Positions 15,864 to 24,827 of a stretch of DNA of 62,455 bases are shown here, in pieces. This DNA comes from Bacteroidaceae bacterium (GTDB lineage Bacteria > Bacteroidota > Bacteroidia > Bacteroidales > Bacteroidaceae). The translations under genes and the position numbers were made by a program. Every line of letters begins with the position of its first letter. Position 1 is the first letter of the stretch. The DNA lies in NCBI GenBank assembly GCA_017503235.1, contig JAFVTL010000010.1, forward strand, positions 1 to 62,455, in the 5' to 3' direction. The notes beneath the pieces are model-generated. The model had not been told where the DNA came from, did not search any database, and saw only the letters and a program-made list of their open reading frames with translations.

Positions 15864-18266
15864 ATGAAGAAAATCCTATTGACCGCGTGCATCGCCGCTA
15901 CAGCATTGAGCGGACAAGCACAAAAGACTCAGTCGCATGGTTATCCCATCGACCCTGTGCCTTTTACTTCGGTAAAAGTAAGTGATGCTTTCTGGGGCCA
16001 ACGTCTCCAGGCAAGCCGTGATGTAACCATCCCTCTCGCATTCAGCAAGTGTGAAGAAACCGGACGTTACGAAAACTTTGTGAAAGCCGCAAACCCAAGC
16101 GATGAATACGAAGTAGGTGGTTTGGCTTTCGACGATACTGACGTATACAAGACTATCGAAGGTGCCAGCTACCTGTTGCAGACTTATCCTGACAAGAAGT
16201 TGATGAAGTACATCGACAGCGTGTTGGTGATTGTTGCTGCCGCTCAGGAACCGGACGGATACTTGTACACCAGCCGTACCATGAACCCCAAGCATCCACA
16301 TGAATGGGCAGGTACCAAGCGTTGGGAACTGGTAGAAGACCTCAGCCACGAATTCTACAACCTCGGTCACATGGTAGAAGGTGCCGTTGCACACTATCAG
16401 GCTACCGGCAAGCGCAACTTCTTGGATATCGCCTTGCGTTATGCAGACTGCGTTATCCGTGAAATCGGTGAAGGTCCTGACCAAGTAGTACGTGTACCGG
16501 GTCACCAGATTGCTGAAATGGCATTGGCAAGACTGTATTTGGTAACAGGCGATAAGAAATACCTCGACCAAGCCAAGTTCTTCTTGGACAAGCGCGGTTA
16601 TACAAGCCGTACCGACGAATATAGCCAGGCTCACAAGCCGGTATTGGAACAGGACGAAGCTGTAGGTCACGCTGTACGTGCTACTTATATGTACTCAGGT
16701 ATGGCTGACGTTGCCGCTTTGACTGGCGACAAGGGCTATATCGAAGCTATCGACCGCATTTGGGAAAACATCGTAGGCAAGAAGATGTACATCACCGGTG
16801 GTATCGGTTCTACTTCATCAGGTGAAGCCTTCGGTAAGAACTACGAACTTCCTAACATGTCAGCTTATTGCGAAACTTGTGCCGCTATCGGTAATGTATA
16901 CGTTAACCACCGTCTGTTCCTGTTGCACGGACACGGCAAGTACTATGATGTACTGGAACGTACTTTGTACAACGGCTTGATTTCAGGTGTATCACTCGAA
17001 GGTAACGGATTCTTCTATCCGAACCCATTGGAATCTATGGGCCAGCACCAACGTCAGGCTTGGTTCGGTTGCGCATGCTGTCCGTCAAACATCTGCCGCT
17101 TCATCCCGTCATTGCCGGGTTATGTATATGCTGTCAAGAACAACGACGTATACGTTAACTTGTTCATGTCCAACACTTCTAACTTGAAGGTGAACGGCAA
17201 GAAGGTGGAACTGGAACAAACAACCAACTATCCTTGGAACGGTGACATCACTATCGGTGTGAAGAAGAACAGCGCCGGCAAGTTCAACTTGAAGGTTCGT
17301 ATCCCGGGATGGGTTCGCAACCAAGTTGTTCCAAGCGACCTCTACACTTACAGCGACAACGTACGTTTGGGTTACTCTGTAAAGGTTAACGGTGAAGAAG
17401 TGAAGTCTGAATTGAAGGACGGTTACTTCTGCATCGACCGCAAGTGGAAGAAGGGTGACAAGGTAGAAGTTCACTTCGACATGGAGCCTCGTACTGTAAG
17501 AGCTAACGACAAGGTAGCTGCCGACAAGGGTCGTGTAGCTGTTGAACGTGGTCCGGTAGTTTACTGTGCTGAATGGCCAGACAACAACTTCGATGTTCTT
17601 TCTGCTTACATGAACCAGAATCCGAAGTTCGAAGTGGAATTCCAGAAGGATATGCTTTACGGTATCAACACTTTGAAGACTGACGCTCAGGTATTGGAAT
17701 ATGGCAAGGATGGTCGTCTGACTACCAAGGATGTGAAGATGACTATGATTCCTTACTATGCATGGGCTCACCGCGGACGTGGTAACATGTCTGTATGGAT
17801 TGCACAGGATTTGGAAGCTGCACGTCCTATCAAGCCGGCTACTATCGCTTCATTGGCAAAGAAGGATGCTTCACACGAACCGAAGCAATTGTACTCTGTA
17901 TTCGACGGATTGACTCCGAAGGATAAGGATGACCGTACTATCCCTTACTACCACTGGTGGCCAAAGGAAGGTACAACTGAATGGATTACATTGGAACTTC
18001 CTGAAGGAACAACTGTACAGAACTCTACTCTCTACTGGTTTGATGACAGCCCTTGGGGTGGTTGCCGCGTACCAAAGAGCTGGAAGATCTACTACAAGGA
18101 TGCTCAAGGTAACTGGGTAGAAGTACCTAACCCAACCAAGTATGGTACAGAACCGGGCATCGGTAACAAGGTAGAATTTGATCCTGTCAAGACTACTGCA
18201 TTGAAGCTGGAAGTTGTTCTTCCTGAAAAACATGCTGCAGGTATCTATGAATGGGATGTAAAATAA
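15864..18266 (+). CDS. GH127 beta-L-arabinofuranosidase-like enzyme (second)
   Basis: 800 residues with a signal peptide ending SGQAQ, so soluble in the periplasm rather than lipid-anchored as its paralogue at 1648-4086 appears to be. The GH127 catalytic cluster is intact: Glu337/Cys339 in YCETCAAIGN and Cys405/Cys406 in GCACCPSN, with the conserved YITGGIGS before it. A beta-sandwich and a C-terminal galactose-binding-like domain (STLYWFDDSPWGG, SWKIYYKD) follow. Compared with the paralogue, domain order is the same but many loops differ, which fits enzymes for successive or differently linked beta-L-arabinofuranose units. Its codons are strongly biased to GGT/GCT/AAG endings, suggesting high expression when induced. 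A terminator follows at 18300. Confidence 0.93.
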   Translation: MKKILLTACIAATALSGQAQKTQSHGYPIDPVPFTSVKVSDAFWGQRLQASRDVTIPLAFSKCEETGRYENFVKAANPSDEYEVGGLAFDDTDVYKTIEGASYLLQTYPDKKLMKYIDSVLVIVAAAQEPDGYLYTSRTMNPKHPHEWAGTKRWELVEDLSHEFYNLGHMVEGAVAHYQATGKRNFLDIALRYADCVIREIGEGPDQVVRVPGHQIAEMALARLYLVTGDKKYLDQAKFFLDKRGYTSRTDEYSQAHKPVLEQDEAVGHAVRATYMYSGMADVAALTGDKGYIEAIDRIWENIVGKKMYITGGIGSTSSGEAFGKNYELPNMSAYCETCAAIGNVYVNHRLFLLHGHGKYYDVLERTLYNGLISGVSLEGNGFFYPNPLESMGQHQRQAWFGCACCPSNICRFIPSLPGYVYAVKNNDVYVNLFMSNTSNLKVNGKKVELEQTTNYPWNGDITIGVKKNSAGKFNLKVRIPGWVRNQVVPSDLYTYSDNVRLGYSVKVNGEEVKSELKDGYFCIDRKWKKGDKVEVHFDMEPRTVRANDKVAADKGRVAVERGPVVYCAEWPDNNFDVLSAYMNQNPKFEVEFQKDMLYGINTLKTDAQVLEYGKDGRLTTKDVKMTMIPYYAWAHRGRGNMSVWIAQDLEAARPIKPATIASLAKKDASHEPKQLYSVFDGLTPKDKDDRTIPYYHWWPKEGTTEWITLELPEGTTVQNSTLYWFDDSPWGGCRVPKSWKIYYKDAQGNWVEVPNPTKYGTEPGIGNKVEFDPVKTTALKLEVVLPEKHAAGIYEWDVK

Positions 18267-18299
18267 TCAGTCAGCTATCTAAAGATTAGGTTAATAGTA

Positions 18300-18335
18300 A
18301 GTGGGTGTGCCGAAATGCACATCCACTTTTTTTTA
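18300..18335 (+). terminator. Terminator of GH127, shared-type hairpin
   Basis: GTGGGTGTGC and GCACATCCAC form an 11-bp stem with loop CGAAAT, followed by eight T. Nearly the same hairpin ends the rubrerythrin and dusB genes. Confidence 0.9.
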
Positions 18336-18420
18336 GGCACGGATTACACGGATTGCACGGATAAATATGATGTAAACATACACTAAAAACCGTGTTCATC
18401 CGTGTAATCCGCGCCTAAAA
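18334..18420. repeat. Dispersed CGGATTACACGG palindromic element (copy 1)
   Basis: Continues directly from the terminator. Outer arms TAGGCACGGATTACACGGAT and ATCCGTGTAATCCGCGCCTA are inverted, around ATGATGTAAACATACACTAA. The reverse complement at 33313-33402 differs at only a few bases. Confidence 0.9.
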
Positions 18421-18484
18421 TATTTTTATGACACTCGTTCTTATTATTTTGTTACTTTTCGTATGTTTTTCTGGAAAATATCCA

Positions 18485-18492
18485 TACATTTG
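18485..18492 (+). promoter_or_regulatory. Putative -7 box of the TonB receptor/DUF4249 operon
   Basis: TACATTTG matches TAnnTTTG, 31 nt before the start at 18523. Confidence 0.5.
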
Positions 18493-18522
18493 CAGAACCC
18501 TTAATTCTTACTGGATAAAACC

Positions 18523-19206
18523 ATGAAAAGACTGACACAGTATTTGATAGCAAGCTTGTTATTGTCCCTCATCCCTCTGTCCGGGAAGGCGCAACAGAAT
18601 GCCTTTGAACAATTCAGGCAGAAAGCGGGAGACTACAGCACAATCTATAGCGGAAAGGTGGCTACCGCCTACACCCGAGCGATTTATGCCAACCACCCTT
18701 ATTGGGAAACGGATGCATTCCGAAACGGAACCCTGTCCTATCAAGGGCGCGTCTACACAAACGTCATGCTTCGCTATGACCTCTACCAAAATATACTGAA
18801 CATCCTGACGGAAAAACGCGCTACGATTGATGTGGACAGACGAAAGGTGGATTATTTCATCCTCAACGGCGTGCGCTTCGTACCCGAAGAAGAAGGATAC
18901 CGCATGATGCTGCACGAAGGAGAACATCTCCAACTGAACGGCAAAGTAAAATGTGTTTTTGGCAATGACATCATTGATGGCACAAGCAGTTTCCGAAATT
19001 TCGAAAGAAAGGAACAGTATACATTGACCATAGACGGAGTGTCCTATGAAGTGAAGAAAAAGAACGCTTTCATCAAACGATTCCCCGAGCACAAGAAAGC
19101 ACTCAAAAGATATGTCAAGGAGCAACGGCTGGATTTCAAGGAACACCGCCGTGAAGCCTTTACCGCCTTAGCCCGCTATGCCGAATCACTCATCAAATCT
19201 GAATAA
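18523..19206 (+). CDS. Secreted protein of unknown function, first gene of a receptor operon
   Basis: 227 residues with a signal peptide ending LSGKAQ. I do not recognise the family with confidence. The mature part contains repeated aromatic and beta-rich stretches (YTNVMLRYDLYQNILNIL, VDYFILNGVRFVP) and a basic, Lys/Arg-rich C-terminal third with predicted helices (RFPEHKKALKRYVKEQ). There is no lipobox or transmembrane segment after the signal. The stop is followed after one nucleotide by the receptor start, so translation is probably coupled and the product probably works with the receptor, either as a surface or periplasmic partner. Confidence 0.85.
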   Translation: MKRLTQYLIASLLLSLIPLSGKAQQNAFEQFRQKAGDYSTIYSGKVATAYTRAIYANHPYWETDAFRNGTLSYQGRVYTNVMLRYDLYQNILNILTEKRATIDVDRRKVDYFILNGVRFVPEEEGYRMMLHEGEHLQLNGKVKCVFGNDIIDGTSSFRNFERKEQYTLTIDGVSYEVKKKNAFIKRFPEHKKALKRYVKEQRLDFKEHRREAFTALARYAESLIKSE

Positions 19207-19207
19207 C

Positions 19208-21937
19208 ATGCCAAGTAGCCGTACAAAATACCTCCTCGCTGCCCTTCTGGCTGTGCTATGCACCACCGGAAGCGCACAAACTGCGTCGGACAGCCTCTCC
19301 ATCTTCTCGTTGATGGAAGCCGTGGAAGAAAATACCGGTTGCCATATCTATACCACCATCGAGAAACCGTTTCTGGTGAAGAAGACCGGTACACTGAAGC
19401 CCGGAATCGAGCATCTGCAGAAAGCCCTCGCCGGAACCATCTATCAAGTAAGTACCTATCAGGACCGTATCTACATCCTGCCTTCCACCCAACTGGAAAC
19501 TGCCCTATCCCCTTTCTGGCAAAAGAACCGACAAGGGACCGACGCTGAGGGCAGAAGCCTGTTGACGACTGTACAAGCCACTTCGGAAAACATGGTGTAC
19601 GACATCGGCGACAAATACAAGCCATCGGGCCAGAAACGCATCACCCTGAGCGGTGAAATCATTGACTTCCGAAGCGGAGAACCCATGATGGGCGTGAATA
19701 TCATCCTGCGTGAGCCGTGGACAGCCACCGTCACCGACCTTAACGGACACTTTACCCTATCCTTGCCCGCCGGACACAATGTACTGGAAATTAGCGGCCT
19801 CAACATAAAAGACACGCAACGCCAATTCATGCTCTATGCCGACGGAACCGCACACATCGTGCTTGAAGAGCAGGAACACCTGCTGGACGAAGTGGTCGTT
19901 GTATCGGGCCGGGTAGAAAACGTCAAGGGACTGCAACTGGGCATGGAGAAGTTCCAGCCCAAGCTACTGAAGAACATCCCCACCGCCATGGGTGAAGTGG
20001 ACGTACTGAAAATGGTGCAGACCCTGCCGGGTGTGAAGACCGTAGGCGAAGCGTCCAGCGGATACAACGTACGCGGTGGAGCCACTGACCAGAACCTGTT
20101 ACTGCTGAACAATGGAACCATCTACAACCCCAATCACCTGTTCGGTTTCTTCTCGGCTTTCAATTCGGACATGGTACAGGATGTGGAACTGTACAAGAGC
20201 AGTATCCCGGCGCAGTACGGAGGACGCATCTCGTCAGTACTGAACATCACCGGCAAGGAGGCTAACAAGGAAGAGTTCACTGGAGCTGCCAACATCGGAT
20301 TGGTGACCAGCAAACTGAATCTGGAAATCCCGCTCATTAAGAAAAAGATGTCACTCCTGCTCAGCGGACGTACTACCTATTCGGACTGGATTATGAAGAA
20401 ACTGCCCGAAAAGAGTGGATACAGGGACGGAAGTGCTGGATTCTATGATTTGGGAGCTACTTGGTCGTACACCATCAACATGCGCCACAAAGTGAATGTA
20501 TACGGATATCATAGCCACGACCGCTTTGAATTCAACGAAAACGAGAAGTATGCCTACAGCAATCTGAACGCTTCCGCCAATTGGCGTGCCATCCTTAACG
20601 ACAAAATCACCGCCAACTTCGCTGCCGGATATGACCACTACGACTACCGCAACGATGAAAGTATCGATGAAAATTCGGCTGCACGACTTAAATTCGCCAT
20701 CGACCAAGTATATGCAAAAGCCAACTTCGAACACCGGTTAGGCGAGACACACATGCTGAACTATGGGTTCTCCACCATGCTGTACAACCTGAAACCCGGT
20801 ACCTACGAACCGCTGTCCGCCTCATCGGCCATTGTCCGCAAGGAGCTGCAAAAGGAAAAGGCATTGGAAAGCGCCCTCTACATCGGCGACCAATGGAAAA
20901 TCACTCCGAAACTGTCCGTCGATGCCGGTATCCGTTGGAGCATTTTCAACGCCTTAGGCGCGCGTACCTATTATAATTATACGGCCGGAGAACTTCCGTC
21001 ACTCAGCAATGTTACCGATACGACCACCGTATCCGGCGGTAAAGTGTTCAAGACCTATCAAGGACCGGAAATTCGCCTGTCAGCACGCTATGCATTCTCG
21101 GACAACTGGTCAGTAAAGGCCGGATTCAATACCATGCGCCAATACATCCACAAGCTGTCGAACACGACCATCATGTCGCCTACCGACACCTGGAAACTGA
21201 GCGACCGCCACATCAAGCCCCAGCAAGGCTGGCAACTGGCTACGGGTGTGTATTACAATACCCCCAACAAAATGTTGGAGTTCTCGCTGGAAGGCTACTA
21301 CAAGAAGCTGAAAGACTATCTGGACTACCGAAGCGGCGCCCAACTTATCATGAACGAACATCTGGAAACCGATGTCATCAACACCGAGGGTTATGCCTAC
21401 GGCGTGGAATTCCAGGTAAAGAAGCCCGAAGGAAAACTGAACGGATGGCTGAGCTATACCTACTCACGGACCTTCCTGCGACAGAAAGACCCACGCATCG
21501 CCAATCCGGTGAACCGAGGCGACTGGTATCCGACGGAATATGACAAACCACATGACTTCAAGTTGATTGCCAACTACAAGTTCACCCGCCGCTACAGCAT
21601 GTCACTGAACGTGGACTACAGCACCGGCCGGCCGACTACCGTACCTGCCGGACAATATTGGGACAGCTCGCTGAACCGGATGCAGGTGTACTACACCGAC
21701 CGCAACAGTTATCGGGTACCTGATTACTTCCGCATGGACTTCTCGTTCAACATCGAGCCAAGTCATCACCTCACCTTGCTGACTCACAGCTCCATTTCCA
21801 TCGGTGTATATAACCTGACGGGGCGCAAGAATGTGTATTCCATCTATTACGTACCTGAAGGAGACAAAATACAAGGCTACAAGATGTCCATCTTCGGAGC
21901 ACCGATACCTTTCGTTACATACAATATCAAATTCTGA
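19208..21937 (+). CDS. TonB-dependent receptor (non-SusC type) with STN-like N-terminus
   Basis: 909 residues from the ATG at 19208, which gives a signal peptide (LLAALLAVLCTTGSAQ); the in-frame ATG at 19178 would overlap the upstream gene and add an unhelpful tail. Order: a short STN-like segment (FSLMEAVEENTGCHIY to DRIYILPS), a carboxypeptidase-regulatory-like domain (LSGEIIDFRSGEPMMGVNII, TVTDLNGHFTLSLPAG), then the plug (DVLKMVQTLPGVKTVGEASS, YNVRGGATDQNLLLLNNGTI) and a barrel ending in FVTYNIKF. It is shorter than SusC and has a DUF4249 gene instead of SusD. Receptors of this type are known with DUF4249 partners in Bacteroidota but their cargo is mostly unknown. The STN-like segment often contacts anti-sigma factors, yet none is encoded here. 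Confidence 0.9.
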   Translation: MPSSRTKYLLAALLAVLCTTGSAQTASDSLSIFSLMEAVEENTGCHIYTTIEKPFLVKKTGTLKPGIEHLQKALAGTIYQVSTYQDRIYILPSTQLETALSPFWQKNRQGTDAEGRSLLTTVQATSENMVYDIGDKYKPSGQKRITLSGEIIDFRSGEPMMGVNIILREPWTATVTDLNGHFTLSLPAGHNVLEISGLNIKDTQRQFMLYADGTAHIVLEEQEHLLDEVVVVSGRVENVKGLQLGMEKFQPKLLKNIPTAMGEVDVLKMVQTLPGVKTVGEASSGYNVRGGATDQNLLLLNNGTIYNPNHLFGFFSAFNSDMVQDVELYKSSIPAQYGGRISSVLNITGKEANKEEFTGAANIGLVTSKLNLEIPLIKKKMSLLLSGRTTYSDWIMKKLPEKSGYRDGSAGFYDLGATWSYTINMRHKVNVYGYHSHDRFEFNENEKYAYSNLNASANWRAILNDKITANFAAGYDHYDYRNDESIDENSAARLKFAIDQVYAKANFEHRLGETHMLNYGFSTMLYNLKPGTYEPLSASSAIVRKELQKEKALESALYIGDQWKITPKLSVDAGIRWSIFNALGARTYYNYTAGELPSLSNVTDTTTVSGGKVFKTYQGPEIRLSARYAFSDNWSVKAGFNTMRQYIHKLSNTTIMSPTDTWKLSDRHIKPQQGWQLATGVYYNTPNKMLEFSLEGYYKKLKDYLDYRSGAQLIMNEHLETDVINTEGYAYGVEFQVKKPEGKLNGWLSYTYSRTFLRQKDPRIANPVNRGDWYPTEYDKPHDFKLIANYKFTRRYSMSLNVDYSTGRPTTVPAGQYWDSSLNRMQVYYTDRNSYRVPDYFRMDFSFNIEPSHHLTLLTHSSISIGVYNLTGRKNVYSIYYVPEGDKIQGYKMSIFGAPIPFVTYNIKF

Positions 21938-21943
21938 CCAGCC

Positions 21944-23107
21944 ATGAAACGAATACTACATATCCTACTGAACTGCATGCTGCTATGTTGCCTTGGCAGC
22001 TGTGTGGATGAATTCAATGCCCAACTGCCCGAAAGCGAAAGCAACCTGTTGGTCGTGGAAGGCAACATCATTTCCGATTCCACCTGTGTGTTCAACCTGA
22101 GCCGCAGCTTCTCTCTGAACGAAGAAAAGATACCCGAAGACTATGACCACATAGGGGCCAAAGTCATGGTTATAGGAACGGACGGCAGCCAATACACAGC
22201 CACTCAAACCGGGAACGGATCATACACCATTGAAATAGGTACACTAAGCCCACAGCATAGCTATCACCTGCAAATAGACTGGAAAGGAAATACTTATACT
22301 TCCGCTCCCCAACAACCATTGTCGACGGAAGATATGGAGCTGAGCTTTGACCAACCGGAAGAATATGGAGCGGTGCATGTCCGTGTAAGCACTACACCCA
22401 ATTCGAATAACGAAGTCTCCTATTACATCTGGGATTATGTGGAAGACTGGGAAATACGCACGGAATACCGATGCAAGGCCATATTTGACCCTACCATTGG
22501 AGATTATGGGAAAATCATAGAATATGAAGAACCGCCCTACGACCAAGGATGGGTACACAGAGAATCGAAGGACATATTCGTCAAATCGACGGAGAACTAC
22601 CAGGACAAACGTCTGAACAAGGCCATGCTCTATTCCATTGCCAGCAACGATCCCCGCATCTCACACCTGTACAGCACTTTCATCACCCAACGAAAAGTGA
22701 CCAAAGGCGAATACGAATATTACCAGTGCAAGGAGAGATTCACCAACGACATGGGCGGACTCTTTACGCCCCAACCTTCTGAACTGCCTTCCAATATTAC
22801 TTGTGTGGACGGCAAGAAACGTGTGATTGGCTATGTAGGAGTGAACATGAATGTCAGCAAGCAACGGTTGTATATCCCTACAACGGAAGTACAATATGAG
22901 CAGGACTATATCTGCAAAGAGTATGAACCCAGTTTTTTCCAAGCCGATTCCGATAAGGCCATTTATTTCAGGGGATTCAGAATTTCCTATTATTTGGCAC
23001 CCCCTATGGGACTCACTTTCATCAAATGGGCTGCTGAGAAGTGTGTGGACTGCCGCGCATTCGGTGCCGACCCCGATGGGAAACCTGATTTCTGGCCTAA
23101 CAACTAA
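21944..23107 (+). CDS. DUF4249 domain lipoprotein, partner of TonB receptor
   Basis: 387 residues. The lipobox LLCCLGSC places the lipidated Cys near residue 20, followed by VDEFNAQLPESESNLLVVEG, the typical start of DUF4249 proteins. An Ig-like beta domain (IGAKVMVIGTDGSQYTATQT) precedes a larger beta-rich part with several Cys near the C-terminus (CVDCRAFG). DUF4249 genes commonly follow TonB-dependent receptors in Bacteroidota, which suggests a surface lipoprotein that helps capture or load cargo. The 6-nt gap to the receptor and 12-nt gap to the next gene indicate one operon. The ligand is unknown; the nearby DUF6055 gene hints at peptide cargo, which is inference. Confidence 0.88.
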   Translation: MKRILHILLNCMLLCCLGSCVDEFNAQLPESESNLLVVEGNIISDSTCVFNLSRSFSLNEEKIPEDYDHIGAKVMVIGTDGSQYTATQTGNGSYTIEIGTLSPQHSYHLQIDWKGNTYTSAPQQPLSTEDMELSFDQPEEYGAVHVRVSTTPNSNNEVSYYIWDYVEDWEIRTEYRCKAIFDPTIGDYGKIIEYEEPPYDQGWVHRESKDIFVKSTENYQDKRLNKAMLYSIASNDPRISHLYSTFITQRKVTKGEYEYYQCKERFTNDMGGLFTPQPSELPSNITCVDGKKRVIGYVGVNMNVSKQRLYIPTTEVQYEQDYICKEYEPSFFQADSDKAIYFRGFRISYYLAPPMGLTFIKWAAEKCVDCRAFGADPDGKPDFWPNN

Positions 23108-23119
23108 TACCGAGACCGT

Positions 23120-24730
23120 ATGAAAAGAAGCATTATCCTCATAATCAGCCTCCTTGCCACTCTGGGCATGGCTGCACAAGAGCAAGAATTCATCCGCATC
23201 ACCACCGACAAGGAATGTTATCTGGCCGGTGAAGACCTGTGGATTCAAGTTTGCGTCAATGATGCCGCCCATAAGCCGATGAACATCAGTCAAGTGGCTT
23301 ACATCGAAATCTGCGGACCGCAACAAGTATATGCCGAAGCGAAAATACAACTGACCGACGGAGAAGGAAACGGACGCATCCGATTGCCACGGACCATGCA
23401 TACTGGCAGTTTCCTGCTGAAAGCCTATACCCGATACCTGCGTAATTGGGGGGAAGAGGCATTCAGCCGAAAATACATTGCTGTCATCAACACGCTGCAA
23501 TCGGTTCCTGAAGACCAAATGACATGGACCGATACACTTCCCGACATCTCCGTCCAACCCTCATCCACGCTCACAACCGACAAGGAAATGTATAACCGAC
23601 GAAGTAAAGTGAAGTTATCCTGGGAAACTCTTCCGAAAGGTTCCTATGGTGTCACCCTTTCAGTGGTACGGAACGACCATGCATTAGTCTCACTCGACCA
23701 ACCGGCCTTGCCTTCCCTGATAAAACAACCGGATAATTGGGAATGGACAGCCGAAAGCGAAGGACACATTGCCCAAGCGAAAGTGGTAGAAGGCCAAGCC
23801 GTACTGAAAACGGCCCGATTGGCTTGTGCCGGCAAGGACATTCGTCTGTTCGAAGGTCAAGCCGCCGAAGAAGGAATCTATACATTCTATACCCACGGCA
23901 TCCACAACATGCAAGACATCGCCTTGGATGCCGTCCCCCAACAAAGAGGCGAGAAAGGGCGCATGGAACCCATCTCTCCCTTTACCGGAACATTGCCTGA
24001 AAGAATGCCATCCGCTCACCTGTCCTGCACGAAAGAAGCCTTGCAGGAACGAAGTGTGAACGTGCAATTGCAACCTTTGTTACCCAACACGAATAATCCG
24101 CAGTCTGTCAGTGAATCATTGTATAACTTCCAACCCGACATCACATACAATCTGGATGAATGGGTGCGATTCACTACCGTCCGCGAAACGTTGATTGAAT
24201 TCGTTATGGGAGTCAGAGTCATCAAGCGCAATGGTGAATCCATCATGCAATTATTAAAAGAAGACGCCAAAAGGTACAGTGAATTCAAGGCATTGGTACT
24301 GATAGACGGCATACCCATCGAAGATCATGAACAAGCATTGGACTTTGACGCCCGACTGCTGCAATACATCCATCAATACCAAGGCGGATACACTTTCGGA
24401 GGACAAACTTATGACGGTATCATATCCATGATTACCCATAGAGGAACCTTAAGCGGACTGCGTTTGGGAGAAAACACTTCTTTCCTCGCTTATGAATTTC
24501 CACAGAAAAACATCCGATTCCCTGAAAAGCTCTATGAAACTGAAGAGCAGAAAACATCACGCCTGCCAGACTTCAGACATACTTTATACTGGAACCCGTG
24601 CATCAGCCCCACCGAACAAAGTATTAATTTCTATACATCCGACTGGGAAGGAAATTATCTTATTACTCTGAAAGGATACACTCCTGACGGAAAAATGTGG
24701 GAAAGAAAGGCTATGTTCACCGTAAAATAA
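23120..24730 (+). CDS. MG2-like (macroglobulin-type) secreted protein
   Basis: 536 residues with a signal peptide ending LGMAAQ. The N-terminal ~110 residues resemble the MG2 domain of alpha-2-macroglobulins (FIRITTDKECYLAGEDLWIQ, GEGNGRIRLPRTMHTGSFLLKAYTRYL). More beta-sandwich segments follow (TDKEMYNRRSKVKLSWETL), and a C-terminal part without clear family (GYTFGGQTYDGIISMITHRG). It lacks a thioester motif and is far shorter than a full macroglobulin. It is the last gene of the four-gene operon. Such proteins accompany TonB receptors with DUF4249, but their role is not established. A periplasmic or surface scaffold is plausible. Confidence 0.75.
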   Translation: MKRSIILIISLLATLGMAAQEQEFIRITTDKECYLAGEDLWIQVCVNDAAHKPMNISQVAYIEICGPQQVYAEAKIQLTDGEGNGRIRLPRTMHTGSFLLKAYTRYLRNWGEEAFSRKYIAVINTLQSVPEDQMTWTDTLPDISVQPSSTLTTDKEMYNRRSKVKLSWETLPKGSYGVTLSVVRNDHALVSLDQPALPSLIKQPDNWEWTAESEGHIAQAKVVEGQAVLKTARLACAGKDIRLFEGQAAEEGIYTFYTHGIHNMQDIALDAVPQQRGEKGRMEPISPFTGTLPERMPSAHLSCTKEALQERSVNVQLQPLLPNTNNPQSVSESLYNFQPDITYNLDEWVRFTTVRETLIEFVMGVRVIKRNGESIMQLLKEDAKRYSEFKALVLIDGIPIEDHEQALDFDARLLQYIHQYQGGYTFGGQTYDGIISMITHRGTLSGLRLGENTSFLAYEFPQKNIRFPEKLYETEEQKTSRLPDFRHTLYWNPCISPTEQSINFYTSDWEGNYLITLKGYTPDGKMWERKAMFTVK

Positions 24731-24777
24731 CTCTCAATTAGACGATAATTCTATCATATTGGAATATTTTACCCTTT

Positions 24778-24824
24778 ATTCCGGTTGAATTCGCTTTACT
24801 TTGTAAAATGAATAAAACCGGAAT
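24778..24824 (+). promoter_or_regulatory. Inverted repeat around the DUF6055 leader
   Basis: ATTCCGGTT (24778-24786) and AACCGGAAT (24816-24824) are exact inverse copies 29 nt apart. Between them is TACTTTG (24797-24803), one base short of a TAnnTTTG box. The right arm ends 3 nt before the ATG, so it could be an operator or an RNA stem masking the start. Confidence 0.45.
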
Positions 24825-24827
24825 ATT

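Noticed and set aside
19178..19207. Upstream start for the TonB receptor
   Set aside because: It lies inside the previous gene and adds residues before a good signal peptide.
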